From contig JADKFD010000044.1 of NCBI GenBank assembly GCA_016717705.1, positions 1 to 39,669 on the forward strand: a stretch of DNA of 39,669 nucleotides, read 5' to 3'. The notes below the pieces were generated by a model, which ran no database searches, was not told the DNA's origin, and worked only from the letters and a program-made list of their open reading frames with translations. The position numbers and the translations under genes are program-made. Shown piece after piece: positions 19,074 to 27,762 of this stretch (the stretch's first letter is position 1; each line of letters begins with the position of its first letter). Origin of the DNA: Rhodanobacteraceae bacterium. Lineage in GTDB: Bacteria > Pseudomonadota > Gammaproteobacteria > Xanthomonadales > SZUA-5.

Positions 19074-19487
19074 ATGTGGATTGTCAGCTTGTTGCTGTTG
19101 ATTGCCCTGGGTCTGCTCGGGATTGCCTCATGGTTGCGCCAGCGCAAGCCGGATGCGGCAGGTCCGCTGGCGCAACTGGAAGGCATAGGCGGATGGATCG
19201 GCCTCGTCGGGCTGGTCTGGGGACTGTGGTCGTTGCTGCTCTGGATCAGCGCGATGGGTTTGCTCTCGGCGGCACCCGTGTTGATGATCGTGGGACTGGC
19301 GTCGGTTCTGGTGACCATTGCGCTGTCCCTGATCCTGGCGATGCCGACGGTGAAGACGCTGGCCGGAAGCAATGCATTCACCACCAAGCTGGATGAAACT
19401 GCCGCCAGGCTCGGGCCGTTCAAAGTCATCCTCGGCGCGATCTGCCTCGGTCTGGCCGCATGGACGCTGGTCGTGCAACTGAGCTGA
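19074..19487 (+). CDS. Small membrane protein of unknown function
   Basis: A 137-residue protein with four predicted membrane segments: an N-terminal WIVSLLLLIALGLLGIASWL, a pair around WIGLVGLVWGLWSLLLWISA and APVLMIVGLASVLVTIALSLIL, and a C-terminal VILGAICLGLAAWTLVVQL. A short soluble loop (TVKTLAGSNAFTTKLDETAARLGPF) lies before the last one. I do not recognise a named family. Similar small proteins with a glycine-rich GGWIGLVGL turn occur in Lysobacterales genomes. GGAGAA lies seven bases before the ATG, supporting real translation. It is transcribed away from the M48 gene, with about 136 bp of shared upstream DNA. Confidence 0.7.
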   Translation: MWIVSLLLLIALGLLGIASWLRQRKPDAAGPLAQLEGIGGWIGLVGLVWGLWSLLLWISAMGLLSAAPVLMIVGLASVLVTIALSLILAMPTVKTLAGSNAFTTKLDETAARLGPFKVILGAICLGLAAWTLVVQLS

Positions 19488-19503
19488 ACCCATCGGTCTG
19501 GCC

Positions 19504-19589
19504 GTAGCCTGGGTACGCGCAAAAGACCGAGCTGCCGCATTGCCGCGCTGACCGACTCTTGCGGTGCGCTGCGCGATACACGGGCTAGC
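19504..19589. repeat. Degenerate extragenic palindrome (GTAGCC...GGGCTAGC)
   Basis: GTAGCCTGGGTACGCGC at 19504-19520 and GCGCGATACACGGGCTAGC near 19571-19589 are inverse ends of the same family seen at 8817, 10177 and 37020. The element lies between the convergent membrane protein and thiolase genes and may serve as a shared terminator. Confidence 0.5.
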
Positions 19590-19631
19590 CCACCCGCCCG
19601 GCAAGGAGCAGCTACGCGACCGAAACCGAAC

Positions 19632-20828
19632 TCAGACGCGCTCGATGATCCCGGCGAAGCCCATGCCGGTGCCGATGCACATGGTCACCATGCCGTACTT
19701 CTTCTGCGTGCGCTTGAGGCCGTGCACGATGGTCGCGGTGCGGATCGCGCCGGTGGCGCCCAGCGGATGTCCCAGCGCGATCGCGCCGCCGAGCGGATTG
19801 ACCTTCGACGGGTCGAGTCCCGAGTCGCGCATCACGGCCAGCGCCTGCGCAGCGAAGGCTTCGTTGAGTTCGATCCAGTCGATGTCGTTGATATTGATGC
19901 CGGTCTGGCGGCAGACCTTCGGAATCGCTTCCTTCGGTCCGATGCCCATGACTTCCGGGCGCACGCCGGCCACCGAGTAACCGACCCAGCGCGCCAGCGG
20001 CGTCAGGCCGAATTCCTTGATCGCCCGCTCGCTGGCCAGCAGCACTGCGCCGGCGCCGTCGCTCATCTGCGAGGAATTGCCGGCGGTGACGCTGCCGCCC
20101 TGCTTGAACACGGCGCGCAGCTTGTTGAGCGCTTCCACCGTGGTGTCCTTGCGCGGACCTTCATCGGTGCCGACCTGGCGCGTGTCGTTCTTGATCCCGC
20201 GCGTGGCCAGATCCGGGTAATGGTCGTCGAGCAGGAAGGGCAGGATCTCGGCGCTGAAGTGGCCGGCCTCGATCGCCGCGATCGCCTTCTGGTGCGAGGC
20301 GTAGGCGAACTGGTCCTGATCGGCACGCGAGACGTTCCACTCGGTTGCGACATTCTCGGCGGTGATGCCCATGCCATAGGCGATGGCGATGTTCTCGTCC
20401 TTGAAGAAGGCCGGGTTGAACGCCGGCCGGGCGCCCATCATCGGCACCATCGACATGCTCTCGGTGCCGCCGGCGAGCATCAGGTCGGACTCGCCGAGGC
20501 GGATGCGATCGGCGGCCAGTGCCACTGCCTGTGAGCCGGACGAGCAGAAGCGGTTGATGGTCATCGCCGATACGGTGTTCGGCAGGCCCGCCATCAGCAC
20601 ACCGATGCGGGCGACGTTCATGCCCTGTTCGCCTTCCGGCATCGCGCAGCCGATGATGGCGTCGTCGATGCGACTGACGTCGATGCCCGGCGCCGCGGCT
20701 ACCGCGCCGCGCAGTACATGCGCCAGCAGGTCGTCGGGACGGGTGTTGCGGAACATGCCTTTGGGTGCCTTGCCCACCGGCGAGCGCACGGCGGACACGA
20801 TGTAGGCGTCTTGGATCTGGCGGGGCAT
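19632..20828 (-). CDS. fadA: Acetyl-CoA C-acyltransferase (3-ketoacyl-CoA thiolase)
   Basis: A 398-residue degradative thiolase that cleaves 3-ketoacyl-CoA with CoA to give acetyl-CoA, the last step of beta-oxidation. The catalytic residues are all visible: the acylated Cys95 in NRFCSSGSQAV, His354 in GGAIALGHPLGATGA, and Cys384 in MCIGTGMG. GGTESMSMVPMM is also typical. The ATG at 20828 is preceded by GGAGA. It lies 158 bp downstream of the FadN-like gene on the same strand, and the pair forms a complete trifunctional set. A role as an acetoacetyl-CoA thiolase cannot be excluded, but the partner favours beta-oxidation. Confidence 0.92.
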   Translation of the reverse strand: MPRQIQDAYIVSAVRSPVGKAPKGMFRNTRPDDLLAHVLRGAVAAAPGIDVSRIDDAIIGCAMPEGEQGMNVARIGVLMAGLPNTVSAMTINRFCSSGSQAVALAADRIRLGESDLMLAGGTESMSMVPMMGARPAFNPAFFKDENIAIAYGMGITAENVATEWNVSRADQDQFAYASHQKAIAAIEAGHFSAEILPFLLDDHYPDLATRGIKNDTRQVGTDEGPRKDTTVEALNKLRAVFKQGGSVTAGNSSQMSDGAGAVLLASERAIKEFGLTPLARWVGYSVAGVRPEVMGIGPKEAIPKVCRQTGININDIDWIELNEAFAAQALAVMRDSGLDPSKVNPLGGAIALGHPLGATGAIRTATIVHGLKRTQKKYGMVTMCIGTGMGFAGIIERV

Positions 20829-20880
20829 TGGTATGTCTCCGTTGGGGAGGGCGCGGCGAGCTTGGGTGCGCGCTTTGGCA

Positions 20881-20988
20881 GTGAATTAGTGAGTAGAAAC
20901 AGTGAAGTCGTAAGGAATGGTTCGCTGCGGAAGCGCAGACTTGGGCACGCCTTTCACTCATTCACGATTCACTTTTCACGTTTTACTC
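20881..20988. repeat. AGTGAA-rich inverted repeat between the two beta-oxidation genes
   Basis: GTGAATTAGTGAGTAG...AGTGAA at 20881-20906 faces TTCACTCATTCACGATTCAC at 20953-20972 and TTTTCACGTTTTACTCA up to 20989. The arms are imperfect inverses made of short GTGAAT/GTGAG words. The central part holds TTCGCTGCGGAAGCGCAG. Similar GTGAGTAGTGAAT words recur at 39526-39554. The last bases overlap the stop codon of the FadN-like gene. Confidence 0.55.
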
Positions 20989-23362
20989 AGTTTCGCAGCG
21001 GCTTCCCGTTCTGCATCGTGTAGGCAATGCGCGCCTGGGTCTTGGGCATCTGCGCCAGCGCGACGAAGTGCTTGCGCTCGAGGTTGAGCAGCCACTCTTC
21101 GTCGACTTCGGAGCCGCGCTCGATGTCGCCGCCGCACATCACGGTGGCGATGCGACGGGCGACCTCGGCGTCGTGCTCGGAGATGAAGCCGCCGGCCTGC
21201 ATGTTGGTCAGCAGCGCGCGGATGGTGGCGATGCCCACATCGCCGGCGACCTTGATCGCACGCGGCGGCAGCGGCGGGCGGTAACCCGAATCGGCCAGGG
21301 CGCGGGCTTCGTTCTTGGCCACGTACAACAACTCATCCTTGTTGCCGATGACCACATCGGTCGGACGCGCCAGCTTGAGTTCCTTGGCTTCCAGCGCGCT
21401 GGTGGCGACCTTGGCCATGGCGATGGTCTCGAAGTAGGTCTGCACCTGGCCGAAGACATCGCCGCCGACCGCGTTCTGCCACGAGCGCAGCGCGATTTCC
21501 TTCAAGCCGCCGCCGGCCGGCAGCAGGCCAACGCCAGCCTCGACCAGACCGATGTAGCTCTCCAGCGCAAACACCGTGCGCGCCGAGTGCATCTGGAACT
21601 CGCAACCGCCGCCGAAAGCCATGCCGCGCACCGCCGAAACCACCGGCACCAGCGCGTACTTGATGCGCTGGCTGGTGGCCTGGAAGGTGGCGACGATCTG
21701 CTCGAACTCGTCCCACTTGCCGGCAGCCACGACCGGCAGCGCGTCCTTGAGGTCCGCGCCGGCCGAGAACGGCTCGCCGGTCTGCCAGATTACCAGTGCC
21801 TTGTAGCCCTTTTCGGCCTCGTCGATGGCGCGGTTGACCCCGGCCAGCACGCTGGCGCCAATCGTGTTCATCTTGCTCTTGAACGACAGGATCGCGATGT
21901 CGTCGCCCTGGTGCCACATCCGCACACCGTCGGTTTCGAAGATCGTCGTACCCTGGTCGAAGGACTCGGTATAGATCGCATCCGGGAAATACTGGCGCGC
22001 GTAAACCGGCAAGCTCGAGCGTGGACGCAGGCTGTTGGTGCTCGGCGCATACGAGCCGCCGGCCGCGTGCACACCCTCGTCGCCGCGCGCCATCACCCAC
22101 GCGGGCAGCGGCGCGTCGCTCATGGTCTTGCCGGCGGCGATGTCCTCGGCGATCCAGTTGGCCACCTGCATCCAGCCGGCCTGCTGCCAGATCTCGAACG
22201 GACCCTGGTCCCAGCCGTAACCCCAGCGGATCGCGAAATCGACGTCGCGAGCGTTGTCGGCGATGTGTTCGAGCTGATAGGCGCAATAGTGAAAGGTGTC
22301 ACGGAAACAGGCCCACATGAACTGTGCCTGCGGATCGCTGGAAGCGCGCAGGGCTGCGAGGCGTGCGCCCCAACCCTTCTGGCGCAGCGCACCCTCGGCG
22401 TCGGCGCTGGCTTCGCCGGTCGCCGGCTTGTAGCTTTGCGTGGCGAGGTCGAGAACTTCGATCACCTTGCCCGGCTTGCGGAAGAAACCGGCACCGGACT
22501 TTGCGCCCAGCGCACCCGCCGCAATCAGGCCCTGCAGCCACTGCGGGGCCTTGAAGTACTTGTGCCAGGGATCGTTCGGCAGGGTGTCATCCATGGTCTT
22601 GATGACATGCGCCATGGTGTCCAGGCCGACCACGTCGCTGGTGCGATAGGTCGCGCTCTTCGGACGCCCGATCAGCGGGCCGGTCAAGGCATCGACAACG
22701 TCGAAGCCGAGGCCGAACTTCTCGGTGTGGTGCATGGTCGCGGCAATCGAGAACACGCCGATGCGGTTGCCGATGAAATTGGGCGTGTCCTTGGCGCGCA
22801 CCACGCGCTTGCCGAGCGTGCTGGTCACGTAGGACTCGAGATTGTCCATCGTCGCCGGATCGGTGCTGCTGGTCGGGATCAACTCGACCAGATGCATGTA
22901 GCGCGGCGGATTGAAGAAATGGATGCCGCAGAAGCGCGGCTTCAGCGTGTCCGGCAGCGCGTCGGCCAGCTTGGTGATCGACAGGCCGGAGGTGTTGCTG
23001 GCGACCACCGCGTTTTCGTTCACATACGAGGCGATCTTGCTGTACAGCGACAGCTTGATGTCCATGCGCTCGGCGACCGCCTCGATGATCAGGTCGCAGC
23101 CACGCAGCAGTTCCAGGTGGTCGTCGTAGTTGGCGCCCACGATCTCGGCGGCGACACCCTTGGTGCCGAGCGGCGACGGGCTGAGCTTGGCGAGTCCGGC
23201 GATGGCCTTGTCGACCAGGCCGTTGCGCGGGCCTTCCTTGGCGGCAAGTTCGAACAACACGGCGGGAACGCCGGAATTGACCAGGTGAGCGGCGATCTGC
23301 GCGCCCATCACGCCGGCGCCGAGCACGGCGGCCTTGCGGACGAGTAGCTTGTTCTCAGGCAT
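20987..23362 (-). CDS. fadN: FadN-type 3-hydroxyacyl-CoA dehydrogenase / enoyl-CoA hydratase
   Basis: A 791-residue bifunctional beta-oxidation enzyme. The domain order is dehydrogenase first: an NAD-binding GAGVMGAQIAAHLVNSG at about residues 14-30, HFFNPPRYMHLVELIP and NFIGNRIGVFS, then helical domains. A C-terminal enoyl-CoA hydratase/isomerase domain follows, with oxyanion-hole segments FSAGADLKDA and GMAFGGGCEFQMHSAR. This order matches FadN rather than E. coli FadB, where the hydratase is N-terminal. The ATG at 23362 (MPENKLLVRKAAVLG) is chosen because the NAD-binding fold starts there and GAGG precedes it; the 78 codons upstream look non-coding. It is the first gene of the pair with the thiolase. 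No acyl-CoA dehydrogenase follows, unlike the three-gene fadNAE operon of Bacillus. Confidence 0.9.
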   Translation of the reverse strand: MPENKLLVRKAAVLGAGVMGAQIAAHLVNSGVPAVLFELAAKEGPRNGLVDKAIAGLAKLSPSPLGTKGVAAEIVGANYDDHLELLRGCDLIIEAVAERMDIKLSLYSKIASYVNENAVVASNTSGLSITKLADALPDTLKPRFCGIHFFNPPRYMHLVELIPTSSTDPATMDNLESYVTSTLGKRVVRAKDTPNFIGNRIGVFSIAATMHHTEKFGLGFDVVDALTGPLIGRPKSATYRTSDVVGLDTMAHVIKTMDDTLPNDPWHKYFKAPQWLQGLIAAGALGAKSGAGFFRKPGKVIEVLDLATQSYKPATGEASADAEGALRQKGWGARLAALRASSDPQAQFMWACFRDTFHYCAYQLEHIADNARDVDFAIRWGYGWDQGPFEIWQQAGWMQVANWIAEDIAAGKTMSDAPLPAWVMARGDEGVHAAGGSYAPSTNSLRPRSSLPVYARQYFPDAIYTESFDQGTTIFETDGVRMWHQGDDIAILSFKSKMNTIGASVLAGVNRAIDEAEKGYKALVIWQTGEPFSAGADLKDALPVVAAGKWDEFEQIVATFQATSQRIKYALVPVVSAVRGMAFGGGCEFQMHSARTVFALESYIGLVEAGVGLLPAGGGLKEIALRSWQNAVGGDVFGQVQTYFETIAMAKVATSALEAKELKLARPTDVVIGNKDELLYVAKNEARALADSGYRPPLPPRAIKVAGDVGIATIRALLTNMQAGGFISEHDAEVARRIATVMCGGDIERGSEVDEEWLLNLERKHFVALAQMPKTQARIAYTMQNGKPLRN

Positions 23363-23546
23363 GTGGACCTCGAAAGCTGATGGACAATGGGGTGAATTCC
23401 GACGATAGCGCCGATACCCTGCTGAATTGTTCAGCTTGGCTGGACTAGCGGCTGCGCGGCGACTATACGCCCGCGTATGGAGAGCGGCAACGCAAAAGCG
23501 GTCGCACCCGAGGCTGACGTTGGAGTGAATGCTCGACTGTGCTGCG

Positions 23547-23576
23547 TTGCCGCAGAAGCAGCGATTTCGGTAGACT
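23547..23576 (+). promoter_or_regulatory. Candidate sigma70 promoter for the ndk operon
   Basis: TTGCCG (23547-23552) and TAGACT (23571-23576) are 18 bp apart, about 125 bp before ndk, in the gap between the divergent FadN-like gene and ndk. Each box matches the consensus only in part. No transcription start is known. Confidence 0.35.
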
Positions 23577-23700
23577 CCACCACACATTCGCCGCACAAGT
23601 CCCCGATTTTGCGGGCCTTCCGTGCTAATCTTCCGCCGTTTTCCACTTTGGACGTGCGGCGGAGCTATCCCTTTCGTCCACCTGACATGGAGTCGTCACC

Positions 23701-24126
23701 ATGGCGCTCGAGCGCACCCTCTCGATCATCAAGCCCGACGCTGTTGCCAAGAACGTCATCGGCGAAATCTATTCCCGCTTCGAAAAGGCCGGCCTGAAGG
23801 TCATTGCCGCGCGCATGATGCAGTTGTCGCAGCGTGAGGCCGAGGGCTTCTACGCCGTGCATCGCGAACGCGGTTTCTTCAACGATCTGGTCAAGTTCAT
23901 GATCTCCGGCCCGGTGATGATCCAGGCTCTGGAAGGCGAGAATGCGATTGCCAAGCACCGCGAGTTGATGGGCGCGACCGATCCGAAGAAGGCGGCGCCG
24001 GGTACCATCCGCGCCGATTTTGCCGATTCCATCGACGCCAATGCGGTGCATGGCTCCGATGCGGCCGAGACTGCGGCGGTCGAAATCGCCTACTTCTTTG
24101 CCGCCAGCGAAGTCACGTCGCGCTGA
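23701..24126 (+). CDS. ndk: Nucleoside diphosphate kinase
   Basis: A 141-residue enzyme, the family's normal length. It transfers the terminal phosphate of ATP to other nucleoside diphosphates through a phosphohistidine. The catalytic His117 sits in the signature NAVHGSDA, and the nucleotide-binding N-terminus is ERTLSIIKPDAVAKNVIGEI. GGAG (23689-23692) lies eight bases before the ATG. It opens the block ndk-rlmN-pilW-rodZ-yfgM-bamB-der on the plus strand, with short or overlapping junctions as far as bamB. Confidence 0.97.
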   Translation: MALERTLSIIKPDAVAKNVIGEIYSRFEKAGLKVIAARMMQLSQREAEGFYAVHRERGFFNDLVKFMISGPVMIQALEGENAIAKHRELMGATDPKKAAPGTIRADFADSIDANAVHGSDAAETAAVEIAYFFAASEVTSR

Positions 24127-24149
24127 AATCGGGCACTCCAGAGGTCACG

Positions 24150-25269
24150 GTGGAAGCTTCCACGCCATTGATCAACCTGATGAATCTTGATCGCCGCGGT
24201 CTCGAAGACTACTTCGAGTCCATCGGCGAGAAGCGCTATCGCGCGCATCAGTTGCTCAAGTGGATCTACCACCATGGCGTCACCGAGTTCTCGGCGATGA
24301 CCGATGTCGGCAAGAAATTGCGCGACAAGCTGGAAGCCACGGCGCAGATCCGCGCCACCCAAGGTGCTGTTCCAGAAGGTCAGCACCGACGGCACCACCA
24401 AGTGGCTGATCGAACTCGACGGCGGCAACGCCGTCGAGACCGTCTACATTCCGGAACCGACGCGCGGAACGCTGTGCGTGTCCTCGCAGATCGGCTGCTC
24501 GCTGAACTGCACTTTCTGCTCGACTGCGACGCAAGGGTTCAATCGCAACCTCACGACCGCCGAGATCATCGGTCAGGTGTGGGTCGCGGCCCAGGCGCTG
24601 GGGCACGAACGCAAGGAAAACCGGCGCCTGTCCAATGTCGTGATGATGGGCATGGGCGAGCCGCTGCTGAATTTCGATGCGGTCGTCCCGGCGATGAACC
24701 TGATGCGCGATGACCTGGGTTTTGGTCTGGCCAACAAGCGCGTCACCCTGAGTACCGCGGGGTTGGTTCCGGGAATCGACAAGCTCTCCGAGGTTTGCGA
24801 TGTCAGCCTTGCGGTCAGCCTGCATGCGCCCAACGATGCGCTGCGCGAAACGCTGGTGCCGCTGAACAAGAAATATCCGATTGCCGAATTGATGGCTGCA
24901 TGTCAGCGCTATCTGGTCAATCGCCCGCGCGCATCGGTGACCTTCGAGTACACCCTGATGAAAGGCATCAACGATCAGCCCGAGCATGCTCGCGCGCTGG
25001 TCAAGCTGCTGCGCCGCCTGCCCAGCAAGCTCAATCTGATTCCGTTCAATCCGTTTCCGGGCACCCGCTACGAGCGATCCGACGAGGATGCGATTCGCCG
25101 GTTCCAGACCATCGTCATGGAAGCCGGGCTGATCGCCACCGTCCGCCGCACGCGCGGCGACGACATCGATGCCGCCTGCGGACAGCTGGTGGGCACGGTG
25201 CTCGATCGCACCCGTCGCAGTGGTCAATTCAAGGCGCAGTTGACTCCGTCCGCTGAGGTGCACGCATGA
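24150..25269 (+). CDS. rlmN: Dual-specificity 23S rRNA/tRNA adenine-C2 methyltransferase (frameshift near 24357)
   Basis: Radical SAM enzyme that methylates C2 of A2503 in 23S rRNA and A37 of some tRNAs. The CxxxCxxC iron-sulphur motif is CSLNCTFC, and the methyl-carrying Cys near the C-terminus is in RTRGDDIDAACGQL. GMGEPLLNFD and NLIPFNPFPG are also characteristic. The N-terminal part (LINLMNLDRRGLEDYF...YRAHQLLKWIYHHG) is in one frame and the rest, from PKVLFQKVSTDG, in another. Dropping one base near 24357 (GCC-CCC-AAG) gives a normal 372-residue protein. The start is a GTG at 24150, 23 bp after ndk. The stop overlaps the pilW start (ATGA). Confidence 0.93.
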
Positions 25270-26033
25270 GTACGCGCTGGTTCTGGCTGGCCCTGTTCGC
25301 AGCACTTTTCCTGGGTGGCTGCGCCAGCGATGGCCTCGGCGGCAGCATGATGGGCCAGAGTTCGGACAAGGCCAAGAAAGCCGCCGAACTGCAGGTGCAA
25401 CTGGCGCAGGAATATCTCAAGCGCGGCGATCTGGAAGTCGCCCGCGACAAGCTCATCCGGGCGCTGGAACTTGATCCCTATTCGGCTCAGGCGCACACGC
25501 TGTCGGGCTTTCTCAACGAGACCATCAAGGAATACGTCCAGGCCGAGTTGCACTACCGGCGCGCGGTCGAGTTGCGACCCAAGGATGGCGACATGAGCAA
25601 CAACTACGCCAGCTTCCTGTGCAAGCAGGCGCGCTACGACGAAGCCGAAGCAATGTTCCAGCGGGCGTTCGCCGATCCGTACTACAAGACGCCCGAGGTT
25701 GCGCTGACCAACGCCGGTATCTGCGCCAAGGACGGCGGTCATCTGGAACAGGGCGAAGCTTACTTGCGCGAGGCGCTCGATCGCAGCCCGAATTTTGGGC
25801 CCGCCTTGTTGCCCATGGCCTCGGTGCTGTACGCCCGCAAGGATTTTCTGCGTGCGCGCGCTTTCATCGAGCGTTACGACGCAGCCAACCCCGCCAACCC
25901 GGAAGCGCTGTATCTGGGTTTACAGATCGAACAGGCACTGGGCGACGAGCGCAGTGTCGAAGACTATCGACGACGACTGCTGAGTGGTTTCCCGCGATCG
26001 CGGGAAGCGCAGTCACTGGAGCAGCGTGAATGA
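25266..26033 (+). CDS. pilW: Type IV pilus assembly lipoprotein PilW/PilF
   Basis: A 255-residue outer membrane lipoprotein (FAALFLGGC lipobox) with tandem tetratricopeptide repeats: AAELQVQLAQEYLKRGDLEVARDKLIRALELDP, then AHTLSGFLNE...LHYRRAVELRP, and further units to about residue 230. PilW/PilF acts as the pilotin that brings the secretin PilQ to the outer membrane for type IV pili. Its place between rlmN and rodZ is the standard one for this family and supports the call over a generic TPR protein. The start codon overlaps the rlmN stop. Confidence 0.92.
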   Translation: MSTRWFWLALFAALFLGGCASDGLGGSMMGQSSDKAKKAAELQVQLAQEYLKRGDLEVARDKLIRALELDPYSAQAHTLSGFLNETIKEYVQAELHYRRAVELRPKDGDMSNNYASFLCKQARYDEAEAMFQRAFADPYYKTPEVALTNAGICAKDGGHLEQGEAYLREALDRSPNFGPALLPMASVLYARKDFLRARAFIERYDAANPANPEALYLGLQIEQALGDERSVEDYRRRLLSGFPRSREAQSLEQRE

Positions 26034-26995
26034 TGCAGGAGCAGGACATGAGTGCATCTGCGATGAAGCCCGAAACGACGCTGGACCTGGTCGAGCTGGG
26101 ACGCCGCCTGACGCAGGCGCGTATCGCGCAATCGTTGGAAGCCGAGGACATTTCGCAGCAGCTGCATCTGCCGCTGGCGACCGTGGCCGATCTCGAGGCC
26201 GGGCGCAGCGATCGCATTGGAACGCCGGTCTACCTCAAGGGCTTCCTGCGCAGCTATCTGAAAGCGGTCCGATTGCCCGAGGAATGGGCCGAGCTGGCGT
26301 TGAGCGGCTCGCCGACCGGCCTGGTGCCGCCGATCCTGCCTGCCGCTGGTGCCGTGGCGCGCCGCGTCTCCTGGCTGGAACGCTACAAATGGGCGGCCAG
26401 CTACGTGGTCGGTACCGGATTGGCGTTGACCGCGGTGCATTGGCTGGTCAGCAATACGCCGCAACTGGGCTTCCCCGACCCGCAGCGATCGACGCCGTCG
26501 GTTGCCCTGGACACGCCGCCGGCGCCCCCGCCGGCTGCGGCAATTTCCGAATCCACGCCCGCCACGCCGGTGAACGGTGCCGAGCTTGGCCCCACACCCG
26601 TGGTGCCCGAGGCGGCTGGCGAAGAGCTGCCGGTGATGGCATCGCTCAATCCGTTTCGCGTTCCTGGCAGCGATGTCGCGTCATCGATGTCCGGAAACAT
26701 CCCGCTGACCCTGAATTTCGATCAGGCCAGCTGGGTGGAAGTGCGCGACCAGTCAGGCAGGAAACTGGCATTCCAGACGGTATCCGCCGGTGAGACCCGC
26801 AGCTTCAGCGTGGGCGCACCGTTCTCGGTGCTGATCGGCAATGCGCGCGGCGTTCGCGCCGATGTTGCAGGTACCCCGCTCGACCTCAGCTCATTCGTGC
26901 GCGGCAACATCGCCCGCTTTGCCGTTGCGGAGAAAGAGCAGGGCTGGACGGCGGTGAGCAACGAAAAAGACAGCACTGGCCGCGACGACGGCTGA
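26030..26995 (+). CDS. rodZ: RodZ-like cytoskeleton protein (HTH, membrane segment, DUF4115)
   Basis: Bitopic inner-membrane protein of about 320 residues that links the MreB cytoskeleton to the cell wall machinery. The N-terminal helix-turn-helix domain (LGRRLTQARIAQSLEAEDISQQLHLPLATVADLEAG, followed by TPVYLKGFLRSYLKAV) is typical. One membrane segment follows near residue 125 (WAASYVVGTGLALTAVHWLV), then a Pro/Ala-rich linker, and a DUF4115 beta domain (LTLNFDQASWVEVRDQSGRKLAF). Two starts are plausible: ATG 26030, overlapping the pilW stop with GGAG eight bases before, and ATG 26048, with GGAG six bases before. In enterobacteria ispG and hisS come next; here yfgM follows directly. Confidence 0.9.
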   Translation: MMQEQDMSASAMKPETTLDLVELGRRLTQARIAQSLEAEDISQQLHLPLATVADLEAGRSDRIGTPVYLKGFLRSYLKAVRLPEEWAELALSGSPTGLVPPILPAAGAVARRVSWLERYKWAASYVVGTGLALTAVHWLVSNTPQLGFPDPQRSTPSVALDTPPAPPPAAAISESTPATPVNGAELGPTPVVPEAAGEELPVMASLNPFRVPGSDVASSMSGNIPLTLNFDQASWVEVRDQSGRKLAFQTVSAGETRSFSVGAPFSVLIGNARGVRADVAGTPLDLSSFVRGNIARFAVAEKEQGWTAVSNEKDSTGRDDG

Positions 26996-27024
26996 CCCCA
27001 AACAACTGATCCAGGATTTCAGCA

Positions 27025-27762
27025 ATGGCCGACGACATCATCGATGCCCACGAGCAAAGCGAGCAAGCTCGCCAGTGGCTGCAGAAAAACGGCAGTTCCA
27101 TCATCATGGGCATTCTGCTTGGTCTTGCGGTCCTGCTCGGATGGCAGCGCTGGCAGCAATCGAGCGTCAACCATCGCGCTGACGCGATGCTCAAGTTCGA
27201 CGACTTCCAGGCCGCGGTCGACAAGGACGACAAGGAACTTGCCGGCAAGCTGGTCGAGGAACTGCGCAAGAATTACGGCGACACGCCGCATGCGGCGCTC
27301 GGTGCGCTGGAACTGGCAGAGATGCAGCTGAAGGCGGGTCAGTTGCCCGAAGCCGAGTCCTCGCTGCGTTTTGCGGCGGAGCAGGATGAGTCGGCCTCGT
27401 TGAAAGCGATCGCGCAACTGCGTCTGGCGCGGCTGGTGCTGGGCCGCGGCGACGCGCAGAAGGCGCTCGACGCGGTCAATGCCATGTCGGCCGAGAGCTA
27501 CGTGGCAGAGCGTGAACAGGTGCGTGGCGACGCGCTGCTGGCGCTCGGTCGCGGCGACGAGGCGCGCAAGGCTTACGATGCCGCGCTGGCGGTGATGGAT
27601 GTGGCCGCGCAACAGCGCCGCTCGCTGCAGGCCAAGCGCGACGACGTCGCTGCCGGTGGTCCGGTGGTGACTGCGCCTGCGGTGCCCGCAACGCCGGCGC
27701 CGGATACCAAGGAACCGGCAGCGCCGGTCGTTGCGACTCCAGTGCCAGCGGAGCAGGGTTGA
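27025..27762 (+). CDS. yfgM: YfgM-like ancillary SecYEG translocon subunit
   Basis: A 245-residue protein with a short cytoplasmic N-terminus (DDIIDAHEQSEQARQWLQKNG), a single membrane segment (SSIIMGILLGLAVLLGW) and a periplasmic tetratricopeptide-like region from about residue 55 to 195. E. coli YfgM binds the Sec translocon and periplasmic chaperones. The C-terminal 40 residues are a Pro/Ala/Val-rich tail (PAVPATPAPDTKEPAAPVVATP) that goes beyond the usual YfgM length of about 206 and is probably disordered. AGGA precedes the ATG. The stop overlaps the bamB start (TGATG). Confidence 0.9.
   Translation: MADDIIDAHEQSEQARQWLQKNGSSIIMGILLGLAVLLGWQRWQQSSVNHRADAMLKFDDFQAAVDKDDKELAGKLVEELRKNYGDTPHAALGALELAEMQLKAGQLPEAESSLRFAAEQDESASLKAIAQLRLARLVLGRGDAQKALDAVNAMSAESYVAEREQVRGDALLALGRGDEARKAYDAALAVMDVAAQQRRSLQAKRDDVAAGGPVVTAPAVPATPAPDTKEPAAPVVATPVPAEQG

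Noticed and set aside
21068..23347. Plus-strand frame of 759 codons
   Set aside because: Antisense to the FadN-like gene; no domain and shadow-like composition.
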